This document shows, piece by piece, positions 47,597 to 56,629 of a stretch of DNA of 64,000 nt; the stretch's first letter is position 1; every line of letters starts with the position of its first letter. The stretch is taken from assembly GCA_029838195.1 (NCBI GenBank), contig JALGVJ010000002.1:1-64000 (forward strand), in the 5' to 3' direction. The notes below the pieces were generated by a model, which saw only the letters and a list, made by a program, of their open reading frames with translations, did not search any database and was not told the DNA's origin. The position numbers were made by a program, and so were the translations under genes. The DNA comes from Promethearchaeota archaeon. GTDB taxonomy: Archaea > Asgardarchaeota > Lokiarchaeia > Sigyniarchaeales > SOKP01.

Positions 47597-48723
47597 ATGA
47601 AAATTATTAAGATGGATAAAATATTTGACATTTTAGTAGTGGGAGAGCGGGACCTGCCGGCTCAATTGCTGCTAAAGTTGCCGCTGAACAAGGGTTTTCT
47701 ACATGCCTATTGGAAAAAGAAAAATTAGGCAAAGATGGTCGATATAAAGCATGTGGGGGTGCAATTGCTTGGGAGTTAATAGAAGAAATAGATTATCCCG
47801 AGAACAAAATTGAAAGAATTATCGAATCTCTGGAACTCCATCACGTGGATGGTGAACGTTATTCTAAAAAGGGAAAAGGGGCAGTTATATGGAGAAGCGT
47901 TTTTGATAAATTTCTTACTAACATGGCTATTGAAAGTGGAACACTCTTGAAAGATGCTGAAGCATTAATTAATATAGAGAAAGGCGGAGAATTCTATAAT
48001 ATCATTACGAAAAAGGGAATATATAAAGCTAAATATGTCATTGTAGCTGATGGCGCCACCTCACAAACTTTAAAAGCATTAAAATGGCCTTATTTCGAGA
48101 AAAATAATTTAATCTTGACTATTACAAGAGAAATGAAGTCAAAGAAAAATTACATCGATGGAGTTCTAGGAAAAAATGCGGTACACCTTTTTTTTGGCAT
48201 TAAAAATTTAATTCCTATAGGATATGCATGGTTATTTCCCAAGAAAGAAACAATAACTGTAGGCTGGGGCAATCAAATTAATTTAATTAAAAATTCGAGA
48301 GCGGAATTTAAAAAATTCGTCCATTTGCCTTTCGTTAAAGAAGCCCTAAAAAATGCTTCCTTAGAAATCTTCAAGCCCCATTTGATTCCTGTTGGATTAC
48401 GTCCAATGCTCTATAATGAAAATGTTTTTGCCGTAGGAGACGCTGGAGGAATTGTAGACCCTATAAGTGGTAAAGGTATTCCCTATGCCATGATGTCGGG
48501 ACAAATTGCTGTTGAAACCATAGCAACATGCGAAAAAAAAGATAAGATAGATAAAATGGGCGCAATTTATGAGCGAAACTTGGACAAAAAATTTCTTAAA
48601 GTTTTAAAAGCTAAAAGAATGGCCCGTGATAAAATTTTTGAAAGTGATGAAACACTTAAAAAATTTTTATCTCTCTGGGAGACCTATAGATCCTCCCAAA
48701 TAATAATGGGAAAAATGATTTGA
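47597..48723 (+). pseudogene. Geranylgeranyl reductase-type flavoprotein, frameshift
   Basis: The gene should start at ATG 47597 or 47612 (MDKIFDILVVG). The dinucleotide-binding motif is broken: after VVG the DNA has an extra GA (47643-47648, GGAGAGCGGGACCT); without it the frame would read VVGAGPAGSIAAKVAAEQGF. The rest, LLEKEKLGKDG...CGGAIAWELI and VFAVGDAGGIVDPISGKGI, is intact to 48723. Geranylgeranyl reductases saturate archaeal isoprenoid lipids using FAD. As it stands the product could only start at TTG 47710, without the FAD Rossmann loop. Sequencing error or real loss cannot be told apart here. Confidence 0.8.
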
Positions 48724-48785
48724 ATGTATCTTGACTTTTACACGTGATTTTTTCTTCAATAACTTCTCTCTTTACCTAATAACAT

Positions 48786-49295
48786 TTACAAGATGATGGG
48801 TGATGGCTCATCATTTCTAAATAATACGGTCTCCCCTAAATCAACACCATGTTCATTTAACCACGATGAGGGTAAAGCAATATTAAAATCTTCCTTATTA
48901 TCCTCATCAAACTCGAGCAATTCTTCGAGTTCTAAAGTCCTTGTCTTAATTTTATTAGAATCGTTAAAATATTTCATCAATGTTTTTAAATTTTTCAGAT
49001 AGTTTTCATCAATAATTCTATATTTATTTGCTCCAAGTGCTTTAGACACTTCTTTTAAAATAGTATAATTCTTTACCAACTCTCGATAGAAAGGTAATAA
49101 CATGAATTTGTCCGTGAATTTCTCTTTTGAATGCTTCCCCATAAGACTACAGATCTTTATTCGCTTTCCGGGAAGTAACTCGTAATCTTTCATGATAGCA
49201 GGATCTACCGCTACTATATTTTTTGGAGACTTAAGACTGGCTGTAATTTTAGCCAAGTACCAGCCGTGAGAACGAGAAATTATATTCCAATTCAA
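48786..49295 (-). CDS. Hypothetical protein with AbrB-like C-term
   Basis: A 169-residue protein. The C-terminal 30 residues (IALPSSWLNEHGVDLGETVLFRND) look like an AbrB/SpoVT swapped-hairpin strand-turn-helix: a PxxW motif, a helix, and GDxV-type strand. The N-terminal part has a similar strand pattern (WYLAKITASLKSPKNIVAVDPAIM, LLPGKRIKICS), so there may be two half-domains around a helical middle (85-130). A transcription-associated role is plausible but weakly supported. Confidence 0.5.
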   Translation of the reverse strand: MNWNIISRSHGWYLAKITASLKSPKNIVAVDPAIMKDYELLPGKRIKICSLMGKHSKEKFTDKFMLLPFYRELVKNYTILKEVSKALGANKYRIIDENYLKNLKTLMKYFNDSNKIKTRTLELEELLEFDEDNKEDFNIALPSSWLNEHGVDLGETVLFRNDEPSPIIL

Positions 49296-49572
49296 TTCAT
49301 TTATTATAATCTATTTGTTCAATTTAAATTTTTCTCTTTTTAACTAAAGAATATTATTAGAAAAATCTAATTAATTAAAAATCAAAGTGGAGAAAAAAGA
49401 CTGATTTATTCTTCATTTTATTAATAAATCATTTAGCATGACTTTAATCAAAATGAAATTTCCCCTTTTAAATATTAAATATATACTCTCCTCATTCTAG
49501 ACTATTTCCCTCCAGTTTTATCATGTTTAAAAAATATTTTGACATTATTTTCATTTTTTTCCTATGAAAAAG

Positions 49573-49582
49573 TTTAAATAAA
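49573..49582 (+). promoter_or_regulatory. TATA box upstream of ncRNA candidate
   Basis: TTTAAATAAA preceded by GAAAAAG (a possible BRE) lies about 28-37 nt upstream of the start of the long closing stem at 49610, at a distance appropriate for an archaeal RNA start near 49605-49610. Confidence 0.35.
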
Positions 49583-49609
49583 TGGGTAACTAATTATTAC
49601 CATGTAAAG

Positions 49610-49757
49610 AAATTGGAAAGCCATGAACTATGCAAAATATATTCTTATACCTAATTTCCGATTCAGATCGGAGCAATACCTCAACCCTTAACCCTGTTAT
49701 TAGATAATACGTCTCCTCTTCTTTAAATTTTAAAGAAAGGTTCATGCTTTCCAATTT
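49610..49757 (+). ncRNA. Structured RNA candidate with 18-bp closing stem
   Basis: In a 640-nt stretch without genes, AAATTGGAAAG (49610-49620) and CATGAAC (49622-49628) pair with GTTCATG (49740-49746) and CTTTCCAATTT (49747-49757), a 18-bp stem with one bulged C. Inside are TCCGAT-TCAG-ATCGGA (49657-49672), a small TTAT-TAG-ATAA hairpin (49697-49707) and a 9-bp inverted repeat TTCTTTAAA/TTTAAAGAA (49719-49737). T-runs follow (to about 49770) and a TATA box lies upstream. No family match is recognised; SRP and RNase P RNA signatures are not seen. Confidence 0.55.
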
Positions 49758-49939
49758 TTCCTTTTTTTTACCTCATGAACAATCACGTGTCAATAATAAT
49801 TTTTAATTTCATGATGAAAATGTTTTTAAAAACAATTGGGATTCAAAGATGCTCTTGAATATGGTTCAAACAAAAATTTTAAAAAGCTGAAGTCCATTAA
49901 TTATTAAGAAAAGAATATATTAGAGAAGAGGCTAAAAAA

Positions 49940-50386
49940 GTGAAAAAAACCATAAAGTTGAGCACGCTTAAAGAAGTTGAGATTGAAGAGGATAATCCCA
50001 AACCATTATTTGAAATGTTAATCAACGAGATTTTAATCCCAAAATATAAAGAAACCGATGATTTTAACTTGACGATTAATATCGTTTTAGAAGAAATGAA
50101 TCAAATTATTAAAGACCACGATTTAGATGCCAAGTTGAAATTAGAGTTGTTGAATGAAATTGAAAATCAATTAGATAAAAGTATCGAACAATTAACGGGA
50201 GTTGGAAAAATCGAAATTCTTTTCTTGAACATGGACGATTACGTGGAAGATATCAAAAAATTAATCATTTCTGGACTAGATAAGCAAGATCTTCGCAACA
50301 GCATGGCTCAATTGATTAGGCCCTTGACTCTTTTCGAATTAACTGAATTATTCATTTACTTAGGTAAAAGAGCTTTTTTAAAATAA
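49940..50386 (+). CDS. Hypothetical acidic protein
   Basis: A 148-residue acidic, helical protein starting at GTG. The N-terminal strand KTIKLSTLKEVEIEEDN is followed by five or six amphipathic helices (PLFEMLINEILIPKYKE, FNLTINIVLEEMNQIIKDH, LDAKLKLELLNEIENQLDKSIEQL). No family recognised. The gene follows the candidate ncRNA by 180 nt and stands alone. Confidence 0.55.
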   Translation: MKKTIKLSTLKEVEIEEDNPKPLFEMLINEILIPKYKETDDFNLTINIVLEEMNQIIKDHDLDAKLKLELLNEIENQLDKSIEQLTGVGKIEILFLNMDDYVEDIKKLIISGLDKQDLRNSMAQLIRPLTLFELTELFIYLGKRAFLK

Positions 50387-50440
50387 TTTCTTTAATCGAG
50401 AACTTTTTCCCCTCTTTTTCATGTGAAATTTACTTTTCCT

Positions 50441-51451
50441 TCATTCCTTGTTCAATCTTTCTTTTTCATCAAGGGATGTAATGGCTCGCGATTGTAATAC
50501 ATAAATTTGCCCATCTTTTATTGCCCATTCGATATCTTGAGGAAATCCAAAAAATTGTTCGATCCACACGCCCATTTGGAACAAGTGAAAAATTTGCTTC
50601 TCTGATAGGGAGCATTGATTTTTCTTGTCCTCTTCAAGTTCAATAAGGGATGCTCCGAGGCTTGTAGTATGATTCCACATGATTATTTTTTCTTTTTTAC
50701 CCACTTGCATTTTCAAAATTTTACCGGAATTTTTGTCTAAAATGATCATGTCAGGATTAATTTTATTGCTTGTTACGGTTTCGCAAGAACCCCAAGTGGA
50801 ATTGATGATCATTTGATTCAGGTCATTATTTAATACGTTAGCCGTAAATAAAACGCCACCGATATCAGGTTCAATCATTTCTTGAACGATAACCGCGACT
50901 TTAATTTCAGATAAATTTTTTATTCCTATTTTTTTCCCAATTTTTATCATGTAAAGAAGAGCTTGAGGAGAATATAAGGATTTCCAACATCCTTTCATGG
51001 AAGTTAAGATTTCTTCAAGCGTGTTATTATATAAAAAACTTTCTAATTGCCCTGCGAACGATGATTTCTTAGAATCTTCTATAGTAGCAGAGGAGCGAAC
51101 GGCAAAAAAAGGGCTTGAAGCTTTTATTTGTTTTTTGAGTTCATTTAATCCCCATTTTACAGCATTTTCAAGGTCCACGGGTAAAGGTGTTTGGTCTATC
51201 AAATCAAATATTTTTTTCGAAAGACCTAAAACATCCTTAGGAGTATAACCTAAAAAAAGAAGGTTCTTTAACTCTGTTTCATGCGATGAAGATTCTATGA
51301 AATACTCGTGAGCCCGTGTATTAATTATAAAACCTTTAGGAATGGCAAATGGTAATTCTATTAAAGAAATAAGATTCGCTCCTTTTCCCCCTACTAAATT
51401 AACATCGTCCGTCCCTTCCATGAAAAAGGTAATGAATCTTGAATTTCTCAT
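50441..51451 (-). CDS. PEP/pyruvate-binding ATP-grasp domain protein
   Basis: A 336-residue protein equal to the N-terminal ATP-binding domain of PEP synthase/pyruvate phosphate dikinase: VGGKGANLISLIEL, KGFIINTRAHEYFI, FAVRSSATIEDSKKSSFAGQ and VIVQEMIEPDIGGVLFT, ending QDIEWAIKDGQIYVLQSRAI. The mobile His domain and the TIM-barrel are missing; the His domain is encoded separately upstream at 51687-52052. Such stand-alone halves occur in rifampicin phosphotransferases and in some archaeal PEP synthase-like systems. Activity needs the partner. Confidence 0.87.
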   Translation of the reverse strand: MRNSRFITFFMEGTDDVNLVGGKGANLISLIELPFAIPKGFIINTRAHEYFIESSSHETELKNLLFLGYTPKDVLGLSKKIFDLIDQTPLPVDLENAVKWGLNELKKQIKASSPFFAVRSSATIEDSKKSSFAGQLESFLYNNTLEEILTSMKGCWKSLYSPQALLYMIKIGKKIGIKNLSEIKVAVIVQEMIEPDIGGVLFTANVLNNDLNQMIINSTWGSCETVTSNKINPDMIILDKNSGKILKMQVGKKEKIIMWNHTTSLGASLIELEEDKKNQCSLSEKQIFHLFQMGVWIEQFFGFPQDIEWAIKDGQIYVLQSRAITSLDEKERLNKE

Positions 51452-51527
51452 TAAAATTAATTAACACGATGTTATTAATAAATCTATGTACTCGTGAAGT
51501 ACTAATAAAAACTTGGTTTTTTTTCAG

Positions 51528-51596
51528 ATTCCTTGGTAAGCACCGCGAGGTGTTGATTTCTTCAAATCTTATAGGTATAAATCGTTCGAACGGAAT
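51528..51596. other. Hairpin cluster between split PEP-enzyme genes
   Basis: Nested inverted repeats: ATTCC (51528-51532)/GGAAT (51592-51596), CACC-GCGA-GGTG (51541-51552, a GNRA tetraloop on the plus strand), GATTT-CTTC-AAATC (51555-51568) and CGTTCGAACG (51583-51592). It resembles a tRNA-like cloverleaf but lacks proper D- and T-arms. On the minus strand the same DNA is an open frame of over 60 codons without a start (containing ERFIPIRFEEINTSRCLPRN). Which strand matters is unclear. Confidence 0.35.
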
Positions 51597-51686
51597 AGTA
51601 AAATAATTATTAGAATATAATAAAGATCCTGAAAATTTAAAATGGTTTTAGTTTAATAAAAAATAGAGCATTTAGGTTTCTTAATA

Positions 51687-52052
51687 TTAATCAATCAAGT
51701 AAAGAATTCCCTTATTATCTTTTTCTGTAATAATTTTTGCTTTCTTATTATTTAGAGAGGTAATGTCTTCTACCGCAAGATTAAGATTCATGATGCAGGG
51801 GATTTCAAACTCCCTGGAAACAATTGCTAAATGAGATCCCATGCCGCCCGTAGTACAAACTACACCGGCTAATTCGGATAAAATGGGACTTAATGCCGTG
51901 GTTCCATCGTTATCTATAATACAAATCTTCCCAAAAGCTTTATCAAACAAATCGATTACATCTTCTAAAGTTTTAATATAAATTAATTCTCCCACTACTT
52001 CCTCGGGAGAAGAACACGATAATCCTTCACCAATTTTCTTCATTAGGGGCAC
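51687..52052 (-). CDS. PEP-utilising mobile (phosphohistidine) domain protein
   Basis: A 121-residue protein equal to the swivelling phosphohistidine domain of PEP synthase-type enzymes. The active-site motif is VVCTTGGMGSHLAIVSREFEIPCIM (TGGxxSHxAIxAR-like, with His as phosphate carrier). In normal PpsA it lies between the ATP-grasp and barrel domains; here it is a separate gene 235 nt upstream of the ATP-grasp gene on the same strand. No PEP-binding barrel is in the window, so the phosphate acceptor may differ from pyruvate. Confidence 0.85.
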   Translation of the reverse strand: MPLMKKIGEGLSCSSPEEVVGELIYIKTLEDVIDLFDKAFGKICIIDNDGTTALSPILSELAGVVCTTGGMGSHLAIVSREFEIPCIMNLNLAVEDITSLNNKKAKIITEKDNKGILYLID

Positions 52053-52163
52053 TCTCGCACGATTAATTTAATGATGTACTAAGATTTAATTTAGAAAAAA
52101 TATATAACATTTTAATAAATTTGATGTAAAATTAAAATTTTAGCTCTTCCTAAGGTAAAAAAA

Positions 52164-53321
52164 ATGAATGTAAAAGAAGCAAATGAACTGATTTCCCATC
52201 TATCAGATGTTATAGATTCTCAAGTTAACAAGCGGGGTTTGGTTGAATCCCAATTATTTCCTGTTACAGCTTATATTTGCGTGGCTTTTTATAATACTTA
52301 TGATTGTCTTTATAATATTTTGAAAAAGATTTCTGAAAAAATCACGCCGGAAAAAATGGGCAAGGAAAGCAAGAAAATCTTGTCGGAACTTCATGCACTT
52401 TCGATTTTTTACATACCTCTCTATTACTTACCGGGAAGAATGGGGTACATTCACAGAAATGGGGGGGCCCCTCATGTAGAGAGTGAGGAACAACAGAAGC
52501 AAACCATGTTCATTCTTGATTTTTGGAAACGATTAGCCAGTTCGTATCACCCAAATGGCGCACTCTGCGTGGAGGACGCAGGAGGCGTGAATCTAGCCTT
52601 AAATCAAGAGGATGTGGATTGGACATTGGAACATCTAAGAGAAATCTCGAAAGAAGAGGCATTAAAATTAAAAAAAACAATGGCAAATCTGGAATTGTTT
52701 TCCTTTCTCGATGAATGTGAGGCTCGTGCTAAAATTCATGACCATGGCCCTTATAAAATTAATGATAAAGAAGCCCTAATTTTTCGAGAAATTTCACACC
52801 TTTATGCTGGCGGCAAACCTCATTTTCCTTGGTCTGAAACCAAATTAAAGGCTCCTTATGAAAATATTGCCTTTGCCTTTAAGGTAAAGGATTTGGAAAT
52901 ATCCATTGATAACTTAGCAACAATGACTACGAATCCTCCAAATTTCACTCAAAATATTACGGCTGCTGCGATCTTTACTAGAGAGAAAGATACTGTAAAG
53001 CCCCTTAATTTTGACGTGTTAGATGCGTTTAATACTTATGCGACAGAAGGAAATAAGGAACTTTTTAAAAAATTTTATAAATGGAGTAAAAAAGAAAGAT
53101 TACTAGCGGGAGCCTTCGCATATTGTTATGGGTTTGCCCGATATACGAATTTTGTGGGAATAACAAGCGAAATTGATTGGAATTTAACAGAATATACCAT
53201 GAACACTTATGTTCCCATTTTTTTAGAAACGGATCATGATCCCGGCATTGCACGATTTTTCAGAACAAAGAGACAAAAGAAAAAAGAAGGCCCCTCTCTT
53301 TACCTATTACCGGAGAATTGA
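52164..53321 (+). CDS. Uncharacterised protein coupled to CrtC-like gene
   Basis: A 385-residue soluble protein, helical in its first half (residues 1-100) and mixed afterwards. Noteworthy segments are YLPGRMGYIHRNGGAPHVESEE, GALCVEDAGGVNLALNQEDVD and a C-terminal FLETDHDPGIARFFRTK. I do not recognise the family. The stop overlaps the start of the next gene by 4 nt, so the two are probably translated together. Repeated His and Asp residues (HDHGPY, HLYAGGKPHFPW) might bind metal, but this is speculation. Confidence 0.6.
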   Translation: MNVKEANELISHLSDVIDSQVNKRGLVESQLFPVTAYICVAFYNTYDCLYNILKKISEKITPEKMGKESKKILSELHALSIFYIPLYYLPGRMGYIHRNGGAPHVESEEQQKQTMFILDFWKRLASSYHPNGALCVEDAGGVNLALNQEDVDWTLEHLREISKEEALKLKKTMANLELFSFLDECEARAKIHDHGPYKINDKEALIFREISHLYAGGKPHFPWSETKLKAPYENIAFAFKVKDLEISIDNLATMTTNPPNFTQNITAAAIFTREKDTVKPLNFDVLDAFNTYATEGNKELFKKFYKWSKKERLLAGAFAYCYGFARYTNFVGITSEIDWNLTEYTMNTYVPIFLETDHDPGIARFFRTKRQKKKEGPSLYLLPEN

Positions 53322-54250
53322 TGATAGAAATGAAGGATAGAAGCAGAATGGTCGTAAAAAAGGAAGAAGATGATTATCTCCATGATCCCGATACCACTCT
53401 TAAATGGAGAGAATCTTATTATTTTAATTGGGTGGATCTAAAAAATAAAATTTCCGGCTTCTCTACAATTGGAATCGTACCAAATGAAAAAAAAAGAGAA
53501 TTGGTATTTTTTCTCTTTACTGAAGATAAGAGAGAGGCATATTATCGAGAGCCTCCCTTGGAAAAGTATGATAAAAATATTGACATGATGCTCCAAGACA
53601 AGAAACTTGCCTATAAATTAATTAAACCCTTGAAGACGTGGGATATCATGTTTAAATCTCATAAATTAGAATTTAAAATTAGATTTGATGCACGTTATCC
53701 TCATCACTATTTCGGAGTAGGCTCCTCCTCTTCATGGCACCAACATTTTGAAGCCTCAGGCAATATTAAAGGAGCATTAACGTATAAAAATGAAAATACC
53801 ATCAATATTAACGGATATGGCCAAAGAGATAAAAGTTGGGGATATCGCGACTGGCATAAATTCCAAAAATGGTTTGCCGGGCATTTTCAATTTGAAAACT
53901 GGACGTGTGGATTCCGAAAAGATTATATCCATGACAAGGTGGACCTCTCAGGATATATCGCTGACGCAAAAGGAAGTTATCGGCTCTCCCAACTCGATAT
54001 TAATGTTCAATATAATAATGATCAATACAAAAGCCCTCAAATAACGACCTACTTCATCAAAGATGAGAATGGCAGAGAGTTTCACATCGAAGCCCGCTTA
54101 ATTCAAAAACATTCATTCATTCGGTTTGCCAGAGATTTTCCCGGCGGTTATACCGAATTATTTGAACAAATGGTAATCATGAAAAATTTAGATACTGGAG
54201 AAATTGGTTCAGGAATGGCTGAACAACTGCGAACTATCCGTCAAAATTGA
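53318..54250 (+). CDS. Carotenoid hydratase/AttH-like lipocalin protein
   Basis: A 310-residue beta-rich protein. The motif INGYGQRDKSWGYRDW near residues 165-180 is characteristic of the CrtC/AttH-like (hydroxyneurosporene synthase-like, two lipocalin-fold halves) superfamily, as are WHQHFEASGNIKG and FAGHFQFENWTCGF. Relatives act on isoprenoid or lipid-like substrates; the actual role here is unknown. Starts ATG 53318 inside the end of the preceding gene; ATG 53321 and 53330 are alternatives. Translational coupling to the upstream gene suggests a joint function. Confidence 0.65.
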   Translation: MMIEMKDRSRMVVKKEEDDYLHDPDTTLKWRESYYFNWVDLKNKISGFSTIGIVPNEKKRELVFFLFTEDKREAYYREPPLEKYDKNIDMMLQDKKLAYKLIKPLKTWDIMFKSHKLEFKIRFDARYPHHYFGVGSSSSWHQHFEASGNIKGALTYKNENTININGYGQRDKSWGYRDWHKFQKWFAGHFQFENWTCGFRKDYIHDKVDLSGYIADAKGSYRLSQLDINVQYNNDQYKSPQITTYFIKDENGREFHIEARLIQKHSFIRFARDFPGGYTELFEQMVIMKNLDTGEIGSGMAEQLRTIRQN

Positions 54251-54413
54251 AATTTTTTTTACCTTATTCTCGTTATATTATTCTAGCACAAATACCGATT
54301 GCATTTTCCGATTATTTTACTTATCATGATAAATTACAAAATTTAAATATTTAAAAATTAAAATCTAAGTATATAATAAATAATTTAAAAATCATTATCA
54401 AGGTAAAAAAACT

Positions 54414-55283
54414 ATGTGTCAATGGTGCATGAAACATGGCGCTGGAAAAAAATGGTACATGAATGCGCGAAATTACTCCAATGAACTCGCCGATGAATAT
54501 AACATGAAAGAATACCTAACTGAACAATGGATGAATTTCGAACAAGTGTTCATCAGAAAAATCGCTGGCACTTCCTCCAAAAATTTAGGTTATAAATTAA
54601 AACTCCCCATCATTGGACGTATCTTACGATGGCAAGCGGAGAAAATGATTCACTCTGAAAAGAAAAATCGAAACCCCGTGCGAGCCGACGGCCATTTTGG
54701 ACAAGTAATCCCCCTAGAAGATGCCCAAATTATAATGCAACAATTAGCTGCTGAACCCATCATTTTGAATTATTGCATGTGCCGATGGATGCAGAGAAAA
54801 GAAAAAGAAGCTGTTTGCATCAATTTTGGTGTACTATCGGAAGTGATAGAAAAATTGCCTCGCTTCATTCCGAAAGATAGAACTGTTCGAATTGATAGGG
54901 AAACAGCAGTGAAAAAATTAGAGGATTTTAATAAGAAAGGATACATTGCATCGGTATGGTTTCAACCAGTTCCATACATAAATGCGATTTGTTCGTGTGA
55001 AGCTCCCGAATGTGGAGGATTAACATTAAGAACGAATTTTGACCTTAAAGCCGTCTATAAGGCAGAATATATCATCCAATTAGATCAAGATAAATGCCAA
55101 GGATGTGCGCAATGTGTCAAGATGTGCCAATTTAGCGCAATCAGGTATATCCCTTCCTTAAATCGCGTTATAATTGATTATGACAAGTGTTTTGGCTGTG
55201 GAGTCTGTCGTCATGCGTGTAAAAACGGAGCCTTGAAGCTCATCCCTCGAGAAGAATATCCCGGCTTTACGGGAGAATATTAA
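54414..55283 (+). CDS. Fe-S protein with two C-terminal 4Fe-4S clusters
   Basis: A 289-residue protein with a 2x[4Fe-4S] ferredoxin module at the C-terminus: CQGCAQCVKMC (about 228-238) and CFGCGVCRHAC (about 256-266). The N-terminal 220 residues hold more cysteine groups (MCQWC at the start, NYCMCRW, EAVCIN and AICSCEAPECGG), suggesting another cluster or metal site. It is likely an electron-transfer subunit or an Fe-S enzyme component. It precedes a second ferredoxin gene by 3 nt, so they form an operon. Confidence 0.8.
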   Translation: MCQWCMKHGAGKKWYMNARNYSNELADEYNMKEYLTEQWMNFEQVFIRKIAGTSSKNLGYKLKLPIIGRILRWQAEKMIHSEKKNRNPVRADGHFGQVIPLEDAQIIMQQLAAEPIILNYCMCRWMQRKEKEAVCINFGVLSEVIEKLPRFIPKDRTVRIDRETAVKKLEDFNKKGYIASVWFQPVPYINAICSCEAPECGGLTLRTNFDLKAVYKAEYIIQLDQDKCQGCAQCVKMCQFSAIRYIPSLNRVIIDYDKCFGCGVCRHACKNGALKLIPREEYPGFTGEY

Positions 55284-55286
55284 GAT

Positions 55287-55580
55287 TTGGGGGTGTCAAT
55301 CATGGTGATGGGAAAAAAAAGAAGGAAAACGAAAATTAAGATAGATTATTCTAAATGTGGGGAGAAGGGAAAAGTAGACCCTCGTGATTGCGGTCTCTGT
55401 TTGAAAGCGTGTGATCCTGCAGTTTTTATTATGCATGAGACTATTGGTACGGAGAAAAAACAAAAAGATCCATTTGATCCTCAAGATTGGAGGATCACGC
55501 CTATTTGGGGTTCTTTATGCACTCGCTGCTTTAAATGCGTTCAAGTTTGCCCGGAAAATGCGATATCTATTAGTTGGTAA
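55287..55580 (+). CDS. 4Fe-4S ferredoxin-like protein
   Basis: A 97-residue protein with two cysteine clusters, CGLCLKAC (with further Cys in YSKCGEKG) and CTRCFKCVQVC, plus a basic N-terminus (GKKRRKTKIKI). The second cluster is a regular CxxCxxCxxxC motif; the first has a longer spacer after its first Cys. It starts three bases after the preceding Fe-S gene. The ATG at 55302 (MVMGKKRRK) is a good alternative start. Electron carrier by inference. Confidence 0.8.
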   Translation: MGVSIMVMGKKRRKTKIKIDYSKCGEKGKVDPRDCGLCLKACDPAVFIMHETIGTEKKQKDPFDPQDWRITPIWGSLCTRCFKCVQVCPENAISISW

Positions 55581-55607
55581 AAAATTTTTAATCTTTTTTT
55601 TAAATTT

Positions 55608-56378
55608 TTAATCATTTTCGTTTAATTTCGAAAGGATCTCTTTCATAATTTTTTTTTCGAAATTTGGGAAAAGATTTTGAGTTTCATGATAAACCTTGGT
55701 GAGATCAAGGTTAAAACACTTGGCGATTCGCTTTAATTTTTTAAGTTGATCTTCAATGGAAAAATGGGTTATTTCTTGCACGGAATGATCAATTTCAACG
55801 TCAGCGAAGCGGAAAGTGGCGTATCGAATTGCTTTTAACGTGATTTCAAAATCCGCCAGCCAATTTTTATCTTCGGGTAAAATTAATTCAGTAATCTCGC
55901 TTTTAAAGCCATATAATCCAGGTTGAGCATCAAAGTCTAATGTTAGATTAGGATTGTTTAAGATTTTAATGGCGCATGCGGCTTCAAATTGTTCAAATGG
56001 TAATCTATTTAAAATTTTATCTTGATATTTCATTTTTAGATTTCGATTTTTTCTTTGGGGAATGATGATCTCCCATTTATCTTGGAACAACAATTCTTTT
56101 ACAATCTCGAGAGAATTCAAGGGAAATTGCCCATCACCATCGGTAATCATGCAATATTCTCCCAATTCTCTGGCTAAAATCATGGACATTCGTCTATTCT
56201 TTCCGAATCCCAAGCGAGAGTCATTAATTAAATAGTTATCGCAAAATTGCGTGAAATCTAAATTCTCGGGTTCATCGAATGAAATAACGATTCTTGCATT
56301 CAATTTCTTTTTAAGAAGTTTTAACCAATCTAGGTTGATGTTCTTGTAAGCAATGAGAGCGATGGTTAGATTTCTCAC
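55608..56378 (-). CDS. GT-A-fold glycosyltransferase-like protein
   Basis: A 256-residue protein with features of GT2-like enzymes: NLTIALIAYKNINLDWL, MITDGDGQFPLNSLEIV (DxD metal motif), IIIPQRKNRN and a FEITLKAIRY segment. It lacks the usual PxYNxE start, and the donor-binding VDDGS is replaced by ISFDEPENLDF. It is thus a divergent member. It stands alone and is convergent with the ferredoxin gene. Confidence 0.65.
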   Translation of the reverse strand: MRNLTIALIAYKNINLDWLKLLKKKLNARIVISFDEPENLDFTQFCDNYLINDSRLGFGKNRRMSMILARELGEYCMITDGDGQFPLNSLEIVKELLFQDKWEIIIPQRKNRNLKMKYQDKILNRLPFEQFEAACAIKILNNPNLTLDFDAQPGLYGFKSEITELILPEDKNWLADFEITLKAIRYATFRFADVEIDHSVQEITHFSIEDQLKKLKRIAKCFNLDLTKVYHETQNLFPNFEKKIMKEILSKLNEND

Positions 56379-56629
56379 GATTAAGAGGTTTAAGGAGTTG
56401 AGTTTATTTACATTATGATGCGTTCTATTTATTTTTTATTAAAAGGTTTTCATATCATTCAATTTAAAAAATGCGGGAACAAGAGAGTTTTATTTAGTAT
56501 TTACCGGTTAGAATTAAGGGATTTGAATCTTAATCTTAATAGTGGAAGTTTAAAAGAATGAACGAAATCGAATTTATTTTGGTGAGTGTTTCATTTTCTT
56601 TTATGATAAGTAAATAAAGATTAAGAAAC

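Noticed and set aside
49610..49757. SRP RNA or RNase P RNA
   Set aside because: The length is too short and the conserved GNAR-loop helix 8 or the P4 core motifs are not present.
51528..51596. tRNA-like cloverleaf with GTTCGAA
   Set aside because: The outer helix is only five pairs, the D-arm is a GNRA hairpin without the conserved G18-G19 loop, and the presumed T-stem does not pair. It is kept only as a hairpin cluster.
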